This document shows, one piece after another, positions 23,501 through 37,631 of a DNA stretch of 64,000 nt (positions are counted from its first letter, which is position 1; each line of letters begins with the position of its first letter). This DNA is from Oscarella lobularis. Taxonomy: Eukaryota; Porifera; Homoscleromorpha; Homosclerophorida; Oscarellidae. Made by a program: the position numbers and the translations under genes. The stretch is taken from NCBI RefSeq assembly GCF_947507565.1, contig NC_089178.1:1860001-1924000 (forward strand), given 5' to 3'. The notes below the pieces were generated by a model. It ran no database searches. It was not told where the DNA came from and worked only from the letters and a program-made list of their open reading frames with translations.

Positions 23501-26500
23501 ATCTTGAGGACTGTGGCTGCTAATTGACCACCAATAACTGTCAATGGAGCTCTCTGTATCCGTGAATGTATCCCACGTAGCTTCAATTGACGTCAGTGAA
23601 GTCTGGAAACGAATAGTACGAACGTCGCCAGGTGTTGGTGGAGTCGTATCGATAGTAGCGCCATTTGATGACGTGGTGGTTTCTAATCCATTTGTGTTGT
23701 TGCAGCGGACAAGCCCATAGTACTTGATTCCATTCTGCAGCTCAACATTAGTGAAACGATATCGAGTTGCACCTTTTCCCACATTTACAAAGTCGCGAAT
23801 GTCGGCGCTGTCATTTCTCGTACCAATGCCCACCGAGCACTGACCCAATCCGCTTTCGTCGTCTTCAAATTCGTCCCAGTTCAAAGAATATGTGGTCGTT
23901 TGTGTTTGAAAATCGACATCTGTCGTGCCGTCTCCATCTCGGACAATCCCAGCGATTGGTGGACTGTCGTCAAATAGAAGACCGTCTGAGCAGATCTTTG
24001 ATAACAGCCCAGCTCGATTGCGAGCTACAACAGACGAATAGTAAGTTAGTCCCGATACAAACGTGATCATAAAATTTGACGCCGTCGTTCGCGTGCCGAC
24101 ATTCGTGAATACTTGCGATTGAGTACCACATTCCGTAGTACCGACTGACCACTTGTAATACCAAATCGGACTTTCGGCGTCGGTGAAATTCTCCCATGAA
24201 GCGATGATTCCGAATGGACTACGAGGCCAAGTAAGAGATATTGTCATCTCTGACGTTACAGGCGCCGTTATGTCCACAGTCACTCCATCAGAAACGTCGG
24301 CAATTTGCAGACCTGCTCGATTGTAACAGATGACCGACACGAAGTATTGCCGCCCGTTTTCGAGAGGAAGAGCAGCTTCAAATGTAACATTGGAACCGAC
24401 TGCCGTATACACTTGAACATCGGTTGCACTTGGTGATGTACCAATCGCCCATTCGAAATAGTCTACTGAGCTTTCCAAATCTCTGAATCCGTACCAATGC
24501 GCTATGATTTTGCTATCGTCTGCTTGGTACATCATTCCCGGTTGAACGGCGCCGTGAATGACAACGCCTGTGTTGGGAGAAGTGGTATCGATCAAAATTC
24601 CGTCGGAGTTCACACACGTGCGTAGACGAGCTCCATTCGTTGCACAGACTAATGCGTAGTACACATTGGTCTGCTCCAGTCTCAGGTTGCTGAACGAATG
24701 CGACGTAGACACGTTAGATATCGTTGTCAGTGGCACGATGTCATTGTCTCCTGGTGACGAACCCAGACCGACATGGAGAAGAGCGATACCAGATTCAGGA
24801 TCTGTTACTTGCGACCACGTAAATGACACGGTCTCGCTTGACGACTGATAGTCAATATCTGTTGACGGATTATTTCCGTCTCTCACTACAACGTCTCTCG
24901 GCGACGTTGTATCGATCAGGACGCCGTTTGATCTACTCGCTACTTTGAGTCCAGCTCCATTGACGCCTTGTACTGTTACACAATACTGAACATTGTGATC
25001 TAGTGATTGATTGGAGAAGACCTCGTTAACTAGTCCGACAGGCTCAAACTCGCTCAATATATAGAATCCAGTACAGTCTTGGTCGTAATTCCACTCGTAG
25101 AAATCGATGCTACTTTCAGCATCGGTGAAACGATCCCAACGAAATTTCAGAGCAGTGTTAGAGGGAGAATATTCAATGTCTGAGGTAAGGCCACACGGAT
25201 CGGGACACAAGTCGTAGACTGCTCCCGACAAAGGAACACTTGTATCTACTGCGATTCCATCCGATATCGATGTCGTCGATAGTCCAGCGCGACTAGTACA
25301 GCGTACGGCTGCGAAGTACGTCGTCGACATTGACAGGTTAATCATATAGGTGTAGCTTGTACTTGTCGTCGGAATGGACTGTTCTGGTACAATGTCTCCT
25401 AGTTGCAATTCATTCCTCGTCGATCCCAGTGACCAGAAACACGATGCAAGACCACTGGCCGACGGAAAGACTTTCCATTTGCTTTTCACACCTGTCAGTT
25501 GGACTTGAAAATCTCTGTCTTCGTCTTCGTCGTTTACGTTATCTTCGTACCGAATATCAGCTATCTCTGTCGCGATTGGAGGATACGGATCGATGAATAC
25601 TCCGTCGGATGTAACGTCCGTGTAGAATCCGGCTTTGTCAAAACAACGTACGATTACACTGTACACGGTCTCTGCTGCCAAATCTAACGGTTTAGTGGTC
25701 ATTCCGCTGAGAGCAACATTGCCGAACGGAAGTACGATTACATCCGGCGATGTTCTACGAACTGCCAATTGGCAATAGTCCAATCCACTCTGTTCGTCTC
25801 GAAATCCGAACCACCTCGCACTGATTGACGTGTTCACGTGTTGGTAGTCAATATCTGTAATGAGACCGTCATACACTGTTCCGCCTACGGGCGAATCATA
25901 GTCGGCGATCACTGCATTCGAGTCGACGGAACTCGTCAATAGAGCTTCGTTCTCAATTGACAAACTGAGTGTATACGAGTAGCCTGATTGGAAATTTCCG
26001 TTGAGAAGGATTCGATCTGAAGGTGAAAACGTAATATCGATGAGACAGTCGTTGAAATCGGCGCAACTGTACGTTTGGTAACCAGCCGTGTTGCACGCTG
26101 AATCGGCCGAATTCTGTACATTGGTAGAACACATTGTCCAGCTCATTTGACGTATGCCGCTCTCGGGATCATTACAACCTTTCAACGTGGCGACAAAGCG
26201 ACGACTCGGTGATGTGAAATAGTCGCGTTGAGTTTGATCGGTCGTGCTGTTAACAATCGTCACCGCTCCTGTTACTGGTGCCGTTGTGTCTACGGTGACG
26301 CCGTCCGACGATCTGATGGTGAACAATCCAGCTCGATTATACACTCTCAACGTCACGTAATACGTTGTACCGTGAGTAAGAGAGAGTCCAGTTATCTCTC
26401 CAGTCGCTGACGACACAAAGTTCTTGATGTTCGTGCTACCGGCGCTTGTGCCCACGGCGATTCTATAGCTGTCTGTATCGATTCCACTTTCGGGATCCTC

Positions 26501-28677
26501 AATGGTATTTGGGTCCCAATGAATTGAAACTGCGTTAATTCCACTTTGATAATCGATATCTGCTACTTGATTGGGACCAGGACGACTTCCATCGTAGATG
26601 ACCCCGATTACTGGAGCGGTGATATCGACGAAGATCTCGTCGGAATTCTTTGCCGTTTCTGCGTCTCTCACGTTTTTGGCTGTAGCGTCGATTCTGTATG
26701 TGCCTCCGTTTGTTAGTGTGAATTGGTTCATAATCGTTACGTCGTGCATTGTTTCACTGGCGATTTCTATCTGGCCCGTTGACGAGTACACTACCGTATC
26801 GCTGTTGGCTGTGTCCACTAATTGCCAGTCGATTCTGACGTTGCCACACGGAACTTTGAACCCTTCAAACCTCATCTTCATTTCTCGATTATTCGTCAGC
26901 ATCAGATACGACTTTCCATCTGTGCCTTGTACAAGAGACAATAACTGTGACGATGACGTAGACTCAAAAACGGATATGACGGCGTTCGTTGGATCAACAC
27001 CCGTCGTTGGTTTCTTTGTGCTCAGTACGGAAGTGCACGTGCCGTCACTCGTACAATATCGGCACTCGGCGTGGCTTCCGCTGCAAAACAAATTCGGATA
27101 GTCGCAAGCGTCTTGATTCGTATAACACTGACGACTCGACGAATAATATGTCGGTAGACAATTTGAACCGTCACAGTATGTTCCATTGACACACGGATTC
27201 GTTGCCACCGTGTGCACATCGCATTCGCTGGTGAAGTCCGTTCCACTGCACGTTCCTGCGTTGCACGTGTCGTCTCTAGTGCACGAATTTCCGTCGGCGC
27301 AAGGCTGAGTCGGATAGTTTGTCCATGAGGTAGGAGATGAAGCGATGTTACAGTATTGACACTGATTGCTCGGATTCACTGCGTTGTTGTCGTAGCAAAC
27401 GCCGCTTATTAGGCAACCGCAGTTTCTCTGAGGTGTCAAGCATCCTTGAGTTTGACATTGAGATGTTCCGTCGCATTGCTGGCATGGAGAAATGCACGTT
27501 ATCAGAGTTCCATTGCAGAGTCCACGATCGGTACACGCATCCGAATGCGTGCAGTTATCGCCGTCGTTGCAACTGGTACCGGTCAACGGTGACCACTGAA
27601 TGGTATTAGTCGTAGATTTGCACGCCTACAAAATAGAATTTACCACATTAATAAATAGTATAGAGTTTTTGTGTTTACCTGACACTGTTCATTAGGGTTC
27701 ACTTGATTGTTTGTGTAACACGTATTATCAATAAGACAATTGCCAGAGTTTAGCGTGCATCCATTTCCATTGCACGACTCGCAATCCTGACACGAAAATG
27801 ATGTTCCTGTGCATCTTCCATCTTTGCACTGGTCATTCTTAGTGCAAGCATTGTTGTCATTGCAACTTCCTCCCGACACACTGGTCCAATCAGTCTGATC
27901 TGCCAAGGGTTCACATTCCTGTAGAGAAACAAGAAGAGCTAATTAGGTAGAGACCACAAATTTGAATTGTATTTGCCTTGCAACCGTCGTCGCCGATCCT
28001 GGCCTGGCTTTTCCGATCACCGCTCAAATAGCAAGTGTTGCTGATAACACACGAATCCGAATTGGTGACGCAACCGCTGCCATCGCAAGTTTGGCATGTC
28101 AAGCAGGAAAAAGAAGTGCCTCTGCACGTGTTAAAGGAGCATGCGTCGTTTCTTGTGCACGCGTTCTCGTCGTCGCAATTGCCGCCACCCACAACACATG
28201 TCGCCATATTCGATCCAAGCTTGAAACACTTCGCGCATTTTCCGCAGTCTCTTCCAACGCACTTCCCACCTTGGCATTGATCATTGAAAGTACAAACATC
28301 ATTGTCACTACAGCTTATTCCATCAGGACGATTGCTCCAGGCATGACGTCCTCCTTGGCAGTACTAAATTGAAAAATTCTCTTTCCGACATCAGCTGTTC
28401 AAGCGATCTTCTACCTGACAAACTTCATCGCCTGTTGTCCCCCTTATTGTACCTCCTGGCTCGCATACACAGTTAATAAAGCACCTAGAAGAGACCTCAA
28501 TGCTAAAGCACCGCGTCTTCCATTCGCTTACCCTCCAATACGGGCACAATTGTTTCTCACTCCGACCTCGGCTTGTCCGCTGCCAAAGCACCGCTGAGGC
28601 TGACCGACCGAACGTCTCGCAACTTCTCCCAGTATAATGAACGTGAAGAAAACCGCGCCATTATGAAGAAATGGCAT
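20534..28677 (-). CDS. giant secreted Cys-rich/FN3-like repeat protein, copy A
   Basis: Five exons: 28677-28532, 28484-28415, 28363-27977, 27918-27679 and a 7.1-kb terminal exon 27625-20534; the joined frame is about 2,644 aa. Exon 1 gives a signal peptide (MPFLHNGAVFFTFIILGEV). Exons 3-5 encode five Cys-rich modules of the type C-x-D-x-N-x-C-T-x-N-D-x-C (for example CNDNNACTKNDQCKDGRC). A beta-type spacer then leads into about 19 FN3-like units of about 105 aa, each with D-x-E-S-G/S-I, a YY-type G-strand, NRAGL or NxAGL, SDGVxVD, and a T-x-P linker. There is no transmembrane segment or GPI signal, and it ends PSGCVSFA, so it is probably extracellular. The intron after exon 3 uses a GC donor (AAG|gcaaat). 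Function unknown; adhesion or recognition is inference. Confidence 0.85.
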
Positions 28678-29579
28678 AATTCCAGAGTCACCTAAATATT
28701 TAGATATGCGTCTTAATTAATTAAGAAAACAGTGCAAGAGGGAGGGGCGTTCGAGCAGCTAAATAGATGATGCGCATAAGCGACGTGACTTTTAGTCAAT
28801 CTACATATGTAGTAGCTGCTGGGGCCCGCGCAATCACAGAACGTACACAACCGGGCGGTGGAAGCGAAGTCGATCCTAGTCACACGGTAACAACAATGCG
28901 ACCTGTTAGGCATCCGTGTGCGTCATTGCCAGCGGATGTTCTGTTGGCAGGATTCGATCGCCCTCCCAACTACTCTTTCTGCCGCTTGTTCTACATTACG
29001 TGTGCACGTGGATGCCTCTATACTGTCTCCGTGTACACTCTATGGAAGACGGTGATGCGCATCGATCATGCAATAAGCAACCACAACGACGTGTCTATCT
29101 CGAGGGCGCAGTAGACATACAGCTTCTCGTCGCAGGTGCAGGTAAAGAGACGTAGCGACTTCTAACCGTGAACGTAGTGTGACCACGGATTGTAGACTCT
29201 ACAATCCGTGGTGTGACTAGATATTGGGCGTACCTGACGAAACCACTGACGAAGCCAGACGTCAAGGACGAATGAATCTTCACGTAACGCACTCTAAAAC
29301 AATAACGGACAATATTCTAGTTATTGACGTCATCGAGATCGAGAACGCATACTTCCGTAACCTCACGAACTATCATAAGGCGCCAATTCTAGCGTTACTC
29401 TTTCGATGTTTGATGTTGCTTAGTAACGCGCTTTCAACGATATTGACGTGCTCAGTTTGCTGGAGAAAGACAAGACAGATTTGCACACTCACTCAAACGG
29501 AACAAAAAGAGATATTGCCTAAATAACTAGAGTGTGAGGGAGTGAGAGCGAGTGAGAGACAGTCATGGAGAGATTGTCC
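28678..29579. other. spacer between giant genes, with a palindrome
   Basis: This is the promoter side of copy A and the 3' flank of copy B. Parts (around 29270-29370) resemble the sequence upstream of copy B near 38060-38150 (shared AACGCACTCTAAA and later ACTTCCGTA words), so the duplicated unit includes promoter DNA. No convincing gene seen. Confidence 0.6.
29182..29212. repeat. 31-bp near-perfect palindrome
   Basis: The arms read ACCACGGATTGTAGA and TCTACAATCCGTGGT around a single central base. It lies in the spacer between the two giant genes and may be a small foldback remnant or a protein-binding site. Confidence 0.85.
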
Positions 29580-32500
29580 CTACGCACCGAACGACACGCA
29601 ACCAGATGGAAGATCACCACCTCGTTTGAATATCTGCACACCATCTGACACGGCGTGGATCTTACCTCCTGCTTCATTTTGAGCTCGAATTGTCACGAAC
29701 ACCAAACTTCCGCTTTCTCCAGGATCCACGTCCATGCTCATCGTCTGATTGAGCCCAATCCACGTGAACGGTACGACGTCGTCGGAACCGATGCTTTTGC
29801 CGATGCCCAATTCATAAAATGCAATACCTGACTCTCTGTCGTAGAAATCGAACCACGACAATACAATGGGCTCGTCGGAGTACTGACAGTCGTAATCGAA
29901 CTCTCTGCCTTCAATCACATGTCCAGCTACCGGCGATGTCATGTCCACGGTTACGCCATCCGACGTAGATACGGACGACAAACCAGCTCCGTTCGTTCCA
30001 TACACTGAACAATAGTAGATGCGTCTGTCTTCCAGCATCAAGTTGGAGAAGTTCCATTCTGTGGAATTGATGCTTTCAGTCCTTACGTGCACGTTGCATA
30101 AACCAGCTGATGATCCCAAGCAGACGCTGTACTCCATCACACCGCTCTCGGCGTCAATGAAACTGTCCCAGCTACAGTCGACGAACGATGTCTCGCTCTG
30201 ATACATCTTGTCTTGCTTTCCCTTTCCATCGTACACGTGTCCACTAACGGGAGACGTCGTGTCGATTAGAATTCCGTCCGAAGATATAACTGTGCGATAT
30301 CCAGCTGCATTGTAACACGAGACCGTCGAATAGTAAGTCATTCCCGGTGACATCGTACAGTGAGTGCACGATCCCTCGGTGCTGAGTCCGACTGATTGAG
30401 GACGCATGAGTTGACTTCCTCCCGGTGCCGTGCCGACGTACCAAAGACAGTCGACGATCTTTGTTTCGTTATCAGTCATTCTGCCCCACGAGGCGGAATA
30501 GCCTTCGATAGACAGTTGGAAATCTAAATCGTAATTTTCCACACCGTCGTAGATATACGATGCCACCGGTGCTGTCGTGTCGTGCATAATCCAAGCCGAT
30601 CGACGGTACGTGTCCAGATTGGCTTTGTTTCTGGCTCGAACGATGACTTGATATTCAATTTGCGTTGTCAAGTTGAGCGATGCTGAGAACGACGTAACTT
30701 GCCCAACGTCTTCGTTGAAGACGGAGTCTCCTTGTCGGTTGATCAAAGTCCAATGATACGATACGATGCCGCTTTCGTCGTCACGGAAATCCGTCCAGAA
30801 TCCAGCGATCGCCGTCATTCCACTTTCTACTCCAGAAATACTGAACGAAACACTTCCACCCGATGGCGGTGTTCCGTCTACGGTAAATCCATCCGATCTC
30901 GACGTAGAGAACTTGCCGATTTCGGAGTAACACGTCAAAATAGTCAAGTATGATGATCCGTGAGTCCTCTTGTCTACACTTACGGAGATGGTTCCTGTCC
31001 CGCTTGAGGCGACGTCTCTTTTCCATACGCTCTCAGACGACGTTGGTAGTACAATGGAAACTGTACACCGATCAACAACGCTTTCCGGATCGTGGAATCC
31101 GCTCCATGATGCCGTGAACGTTGCATTGATTGCGTAAAAATCTTCGTCCACAACGTCGCCAGATACAGGTGGAGTCAGATCAATGAGTACAGGTGACGAC
31201 TGAATGTCGATGTACGTTGCAAAATTGTCCAAGGAAGCGTGAATACTGACGTAGTAGTACGATCCCTGTATCATGACGCAGTCACTACACGTAGCGTTTC
31301 TCTCAGTCCCAACAGCTGTGTAACGAAGTATCTGGGTGCCACCTGGAACAGATCCTATGCTGTAACGATATTCGTAGCCGAGTTCCGATGATCTGATGTT
31401 CATCTCATTCTTCCAATCCCAAGACACTCCAATAGACGTTTCGCTATAGTTAACTGTGACGTCGCAACAGTCGTCTTCACTCAGAACATTACTAGGTGAC
31501 GGAAAGGTAAACACTTCCGCTGTTGCATCTGAGACAAGTCCAACAAGATTGATTGCTCGTGCTGAAACCGACATTGAGCTTTCATAAAGATTGTTGGCTG
31601 ATATAAAAGTATAGAATGATCCCATTTGCGGCTGCACGAATACAGCGTCTGACGAATTTGATGATGACGGTGAAAAATTGATCTCCATGGACTCAATCGC
31701 CGATTGAGGATCACGATAATCTTTCCATTCCATAGTAAATGATGAGTCGTCGAATTGCACCAGTGAAATAGATCCAGACTGAGGTGGAGATGCGTCAGTA
31801 CTTCGACGTGCCGATGATGCCGTCAAATTGGCCATGTTCCTGCAGTTCACGTATACGTTCACCTTATCTGTCGTGGCATATCCACGAATATCGAAGTCGA
31901 CTGTCTGTTGTTCGAATCTCACCAATTTGTGTTCAATGGACCATCCCGTTTGAGCCATTGCTATCATCAAACACTCGGGAGGACCGCTATCCGGATCGCT
32001 TGCTCCACTCCAAAGTGCTCTTAGAATGTCGTTTGAAATCCATGTCAGAGATGTTACAGAACCTGGATCTGGATCTGTCAAGTCGACGACGAAGCCGTCT
32101 GACGATGCTACGCTTTTCAGTCCGGCTCCGTTTGTAGTTTCGACTGTGATGATGTATTTGCTTCCGGGAATGAATGAGCACGAGTCACACTCGGCGCTTG
32201 TGCTCACAGTCACGTCACTAGCAGCAAGAACCTGACACCCGTCCACGTTCGTTCCGATTGACCATCTGTAGCTGACAATAGAGCTTTCATCGTCAGTGAA
32301 ACCAGTCCAATGGGATCCAATGCCTCTAGCACTATACCACCAATCGATATCAGCGCCAGAGATTCCGTCAAACACAATACCCGCTCGAGGTGGAGTTATG
32401 TCAATTACGAGTCCTTCTGAAGACGCTACGGATGACAGTCCTGCACGATTGAATGCTCTCACCGTTACAACGTAAGTACTATTCGCTGTTAGATTAAGTC

Positions 32501-35500
32501 CTGTGTGTACAGCAAACGTATTCAGCTTGACGTCGGTGAAAGAAAGCGTATCTTGAGGACTGTGGCTGCTAATTGACCACCAATAACTGTCAATAGAGCT
32601 CTCTGTGTCTGTGAATGTATCCCACGTAGCTTCGATTGACGTCAGTGAAGTCTGGAAACGAATCGTACGAACGTCGCCAGGTGTTGGTGGAGTCGTATCG
32701 ATAGTAGCGCCATTTGATGACGTGGTGGTTTCTAATCCATTTGTGTTGTTGCAGCGGACAAGCCCATAGTACTTGATTCCATTCTGCAGCTCAACATTAG
32801 TGAAACGATATCGAGTTACACCTTTTCCCACATTTACAAAGTCGCGAATATCGGCGCTATCATTGCTCGTACCAATGCCCACCGAGCACCGACCCAATCC
32901 GCTTTCGTCGTCTTCAAACTCGTCCCAGTTCAAAGAATATGTGGTCGTTTGTGTTTGAAAATCGACATCTGTCGTGCCGTCTCCATCTCGGACAATCCCA
33001 GCGATTGGTGGACTGTCGTCAAATAGAAGACCGTCTGAGCAGATCTTTGATAACAGCCCAGCTCGATTGCGAGCTACAACAGACGAATAGTACGTTAGTC
33101 CCGATACAAACGTGATCATGAAATTTGACGCCGTCGTTCGCGTGCCGACATTCGTGAATACTTGCGATTGAGTACCACATTCCGTAGTACCGACTGACCA
33201 CTTGTAATACCAGATCGGACTTTCGGCGTCGGTGAAATTCTCCCATGAAGCGATGATTCCGAATGGACTACGAGGCCAAGTAAGAGATATTGTCATCTCT
33301 GACGTTACAGGCGCCGTTATGTCCACGGTCACTCCGTCAGAGACGTCGGCAATTTGCAAACCTGCTCCATTGTAGCAGATAACGGACACGAAGTATTGCT
33401 GTCCATTTTCGAGAGGAAGAGCTGCCTCAAATGTAACATTGGAACCGACCGCCGTATACACCTGAACATCGGTTGCACTTGGTGATGTACCAATCGCCCA
33501 TTCGAAATAGTCTACTGAGCTTTCCAAGTCTCTGAATCCGTACCAATGCGCTATGATTTTGCTATCGTCTGCTTGGTACATCATTCCCGGTTGAACGGCG
33601 CCGTGAATGACAACGCCTGTGTTAGGAGAAGTGGTATCAATCAAAATTCCGTCGGAGTTCACACACGTGCGTAGACGAGCTCCATTCGTGGCACAGACTG
33701 ATGCGTAGTACACATTGGTCTGTTCCAGTCTCAGGTTGCTGAACGAATGCGACGTAGACACGTTAGATATCGTTGTCAGTGGCACGATGTCATTGTCTCC
33801 TTGTGACGAACCCAGACCGACATGGAGAAGAGCGATACCAGATTCAGGATCTGTTACTTGCGACCACGTAAATGACACGGTCTCGCTTGACGACTGATAG
33901 TCAATATCTGTTGATGGATTATTTCCGTCTCTCACTACAACGCTCCTGGGCGACGTTGTATCGATCAGGACGCCGTTTGATTTTGATCTACTCGCTACTT
34001 TGAGTCCAGCTCCATTGACGCCTTGTACTGTTACACAATACTGAACATTGTGATCTAGTGATTGATTGGAGAAGATCTCGTTAACTAGTCCGACAGGCTC
34101 AAACTCGCTCAATATATAGAATCCAGTACAGTCTTGGTCGTAATTCCACTCGTAGAATTCGATGCCACTTTCAGCATCGGTGAAACGATCCCAACGAAAT
34201 TTCAGAGCTGTATTAGACGGAGAGAATTCAATGTCTGATGTAAGGCCACACGGATCGGGACACAGGTCGTAGACTGCTCCCGACAAAGGAACACTTGTAT
34301 CTACTGCGATCCCATCCGATATCGATGTCGTCGATAGTCCAGCGCGACTAGTACAGCGTACGGCTGCGAAGTACGTCGTCGACATTGACAGGTTAATCAT
34401 ATAGGTGTAGCTTGTACTTGTCGTCGGAATGGACTGTTCTGGTACAATGTCTCCTAGTTGCAATTCATTCCTCGTCGATCCCAGTGACCAGAAACACGAT
34501 GCAAGACCACTGGCCGACGGAAAGACTTTCCATTTGCTTTTCACGCCTGTTTGCTGAACTTGAAAATCTCTGTCTTCGTCTTCGTCGTTTACGTTATCTT
34601 CGTACCGAATATCAGCTATCTCTGTCGCGATTGGAGGATACGGATCGATGAATACTCCGTCGGATGTAACGTCCGTGTAGAATCCGGCTTTGTCAAAACA
34701 ACGTACGATTACACTGTACACGGTCTCTGCTGCCAAATCTAACGGTTTAGTGGTCATTCCGCTGAGAGCAACATTGCCGAACGGAAGTACGACTACATCC
34801 GGCGATGTTCTACGAACTGCCAATTGGCAATAGTCCAATCCACTCTGTTCGTCTCGAAATCCGAACCACCTCGCACTGATTGACGTGTTCACGTGTTGGT
34901 AGTCAATGTCTGTAATGAGACCGTCATACACTGTTCCGCCTACGGGCGAATCATAGTCGGCGATCACTGCATTCGAGTCGACGGAACTCGTCAATAGAGC
35001 TTCGTTCTCGATTGACAAACTGAGTGTATACGAGTAGCCTGATTGGAAATTTCCGTTGAGAAGGATTCGATCTGAAGGTGAAAACGTAATATCGATGAGA
35101 CAGTCGTTAAAATCGGCGCAACTGTACGTTTGGTGACCGGCCGTGTTGCACGCTGAATCGGCCGAATTCTGTACATTGGTAGAACACATTGTCCAGCTCA
35201 TTTGACGTATGCCGCTCTCGGGATCATTACAACCTTTCAACGTGGCGACAAAGCGACGACTCGGTGATGTGAAATAGTCGCGTTGAGTTTGATCGGTCGT
35301 GCTGTTAACAATCGTCACCGCTCCTGTTACTGGTGCCGTTGTGTCTACGGTGACGCCGTCCGACGATCTGATGGTGAACAATCCAGCTCGATTATACACT
35401 CTCAACGTCACGTAATACGTTGTGCCGTGAGTCAGAGTGAGTCCAGTTATCTCTCCAGTCGCTGACGACACAAAGTTCTTGATATTCGTGCTACCGGCGC

Positions 35501-37631
35501 TAGTGCCCACGGCGATTCTATAGCTGTCTGTATCGATTCCACTTTCGGGATCCTCAATGGTATTTGGGTCCCAATGAATTGAAACTGCGTTGATTCCACT
35601 TTGATAATCGATATCTGTCACTTGATTGGGACCAGGACGACTTCCATCGTAGATGACCCCGATTACTGGAGCTGTGATATCGACGAAGATCTCGTCGGAG
35701 GTTTTCGCAGTTTCTGTGTCTCTCACATTTTTGGCTGTAGCGTCGATTCTGTATGTGCCTCCGTTTGTTAGTGTGAATTGGTTTGTAACCGTTACGTCGT
35801 GTATTGCTTCACTGGCGATTTCTATCTGGCCCGTTGACGAATACACTACCGCATCACTGTTGGCTGTGTCCACTAATTGCCAGTCGATTCTGACGTTGCC
35901 GCACGGAACTTTGAAGCCTTCAAACCTCATCTTCATTTCTCGAATATTCGTCAGCATCAGATACGACTTTCCATCTGTGCCTTGTACAAGAGACAATAAC
36001 TGTGATGATGACGTAGACTCAAAAACGGATATGACGGCGTTCGTTGGATCAACACCCGTCGTTGTTTTCTTTGTGCTCAGTACGGAAGTGCACGTGCCGT
36101 CACTCGTACAATATCGGCACTCGGCGTGGCTTCCGCTGCAAAACAAATTCGGATAATCGCAAGCGTCCTGATTAGTATAACACTGACGACTCGACGAATA
36201 ATATGTCGGTAGACAATTTGAACCGTCACAGTCAGTTCCATTGACACACGGATTCGTTGCCACCGTGTGCACATCGCATTCGCTGGTGAAGTCCGTTCCA
36301 CTGCACGTTCCTGCGTTGCACGTGTCGTCTCTAGTGCACGGATTTCCGTCGTCGCAAGGCCGCGTCGGATAGTTTGTCCATGAGGTAGGAGATGAAGCGA
36401 TGTTACAGTATTGACACTGATTGCTCGGATTCACTGCGTTGTTGTCGTAGCAAACGCCGCCTATTAGGCAACCGCAGTTCCTCTGAGGTGTCAAGCATCC
36501 TTGAGTTTGACATTGAGATGTTCCGTCGCATTGCTGGCATGGAGAAACGCACGTTATCAGAGTTCCAACGCACAGTCCACGATCGGTACACGCATCCGAA
36601 TGCGTGCAGATATCGCCGTCGTTGCAACTGGTACCGGTCAACGGTGACCACTGAATGGTGTTAGTCGTAGATTTGCACGCCTAGAAAATAGAATTTACCA
36701 CATTAATAAATAGTATAGAGTTTTTGTGTTTACCTGACACTGTTCATTAGGGTTCACTTGATTGTTTGTGTAACACGTATTGTCAATGAGACAATTGCCA
36801 GAGTTTAGCGTGCATCCATTTCCATTGCATGACTCGCAACTCTTACACGAAAATGCTGTTCCTGTGCATCTTCCATCTTTGCACTGATCATCCTTAGTGC
36901 AAGCATTGTTGTCATTGCAACTTCCTCCCGACACACTGGTCCAATCAAACTGATTCGCCAAAGGTTGACATTCCTTTAGAGTAGAAACAAGAAGTGTTAA
37001 AAGTAGAGGCCAAGAGTTCGACTTTTATTTGCCTTGCAACCGTCGTCGCCAATTCTAGCCTGATTTTTTCGACCACCGTTGGAATAGCAGATGTTGCTGA
37101 TAGCGCAGGAACTTGAACCGGTGACGCAACGGCCGCTTCTATCGCATTTTTGGCACGACAAGCAGAAGAAAGGAGTGCCTAAGCATCTGCCGTTGAGGCA
37201 AAGGTCGTTTCTTGTGCACGAGTTCCCGTCGTTACAACCGGTCCTATCAGGCCGATTTCTCCAGGCATGAACTCCACTTTGGCAGTACTAGATTTAGATG
37301 CAAATTATACTCACTTGCACAGCGACTGTCGCTGAGTTTTTTCAATACCTGACAAGATTCAGCGCCTGTTGAAGCCCTTAATGTATTCGGGGAATGACAC
37401 TTACAGTCAATAACGCATCTAAAGAGATTAAATAGAAGAACACAGGCTTCTAACTTAAAAAGAACAGCAAACGAACTGACTCAGTGGATTCCCTTACCCT
37501 TTAGTAAAGGCACAAGCGACCTTGAGGGTAGATTCAAGAACTGGGCCGGCGATGCCGCCACCGCAAAACTGCGCAATGGAAGTCCTCACTTCTCCCAGTA
37601 TAATAAAGATGAAGAAGAAACACAGGTTCAT
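29580..37631 (-). CDS. giant secreted Cys-rich/FN3-like repeat protein, copy B
   Basis: Tandem paralogue of copy A with the same exon plan: 37631-37498, 37418-37349, 37287-37033, 36973-36734 and 36680-29580, about 2,599 aa. Exon 1 encodes its own signal peptide (MNLCFFFIFIILGEV). Exon 3 is 132 bp shorter than in copy A because one whole Cys-rich module (44 codons) is absent. Exons 4-5 and their intron are almost identical to copy A. Exon 5 differs by scattered substitutions, a two-codon insertion (Ser-Lys) at about 33983 and one extra C-terminal residue (SFGA). The GC-donor intron after exon 3 is conserved. Both copies are intact, so both are probably used. Confidence 0.85.
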
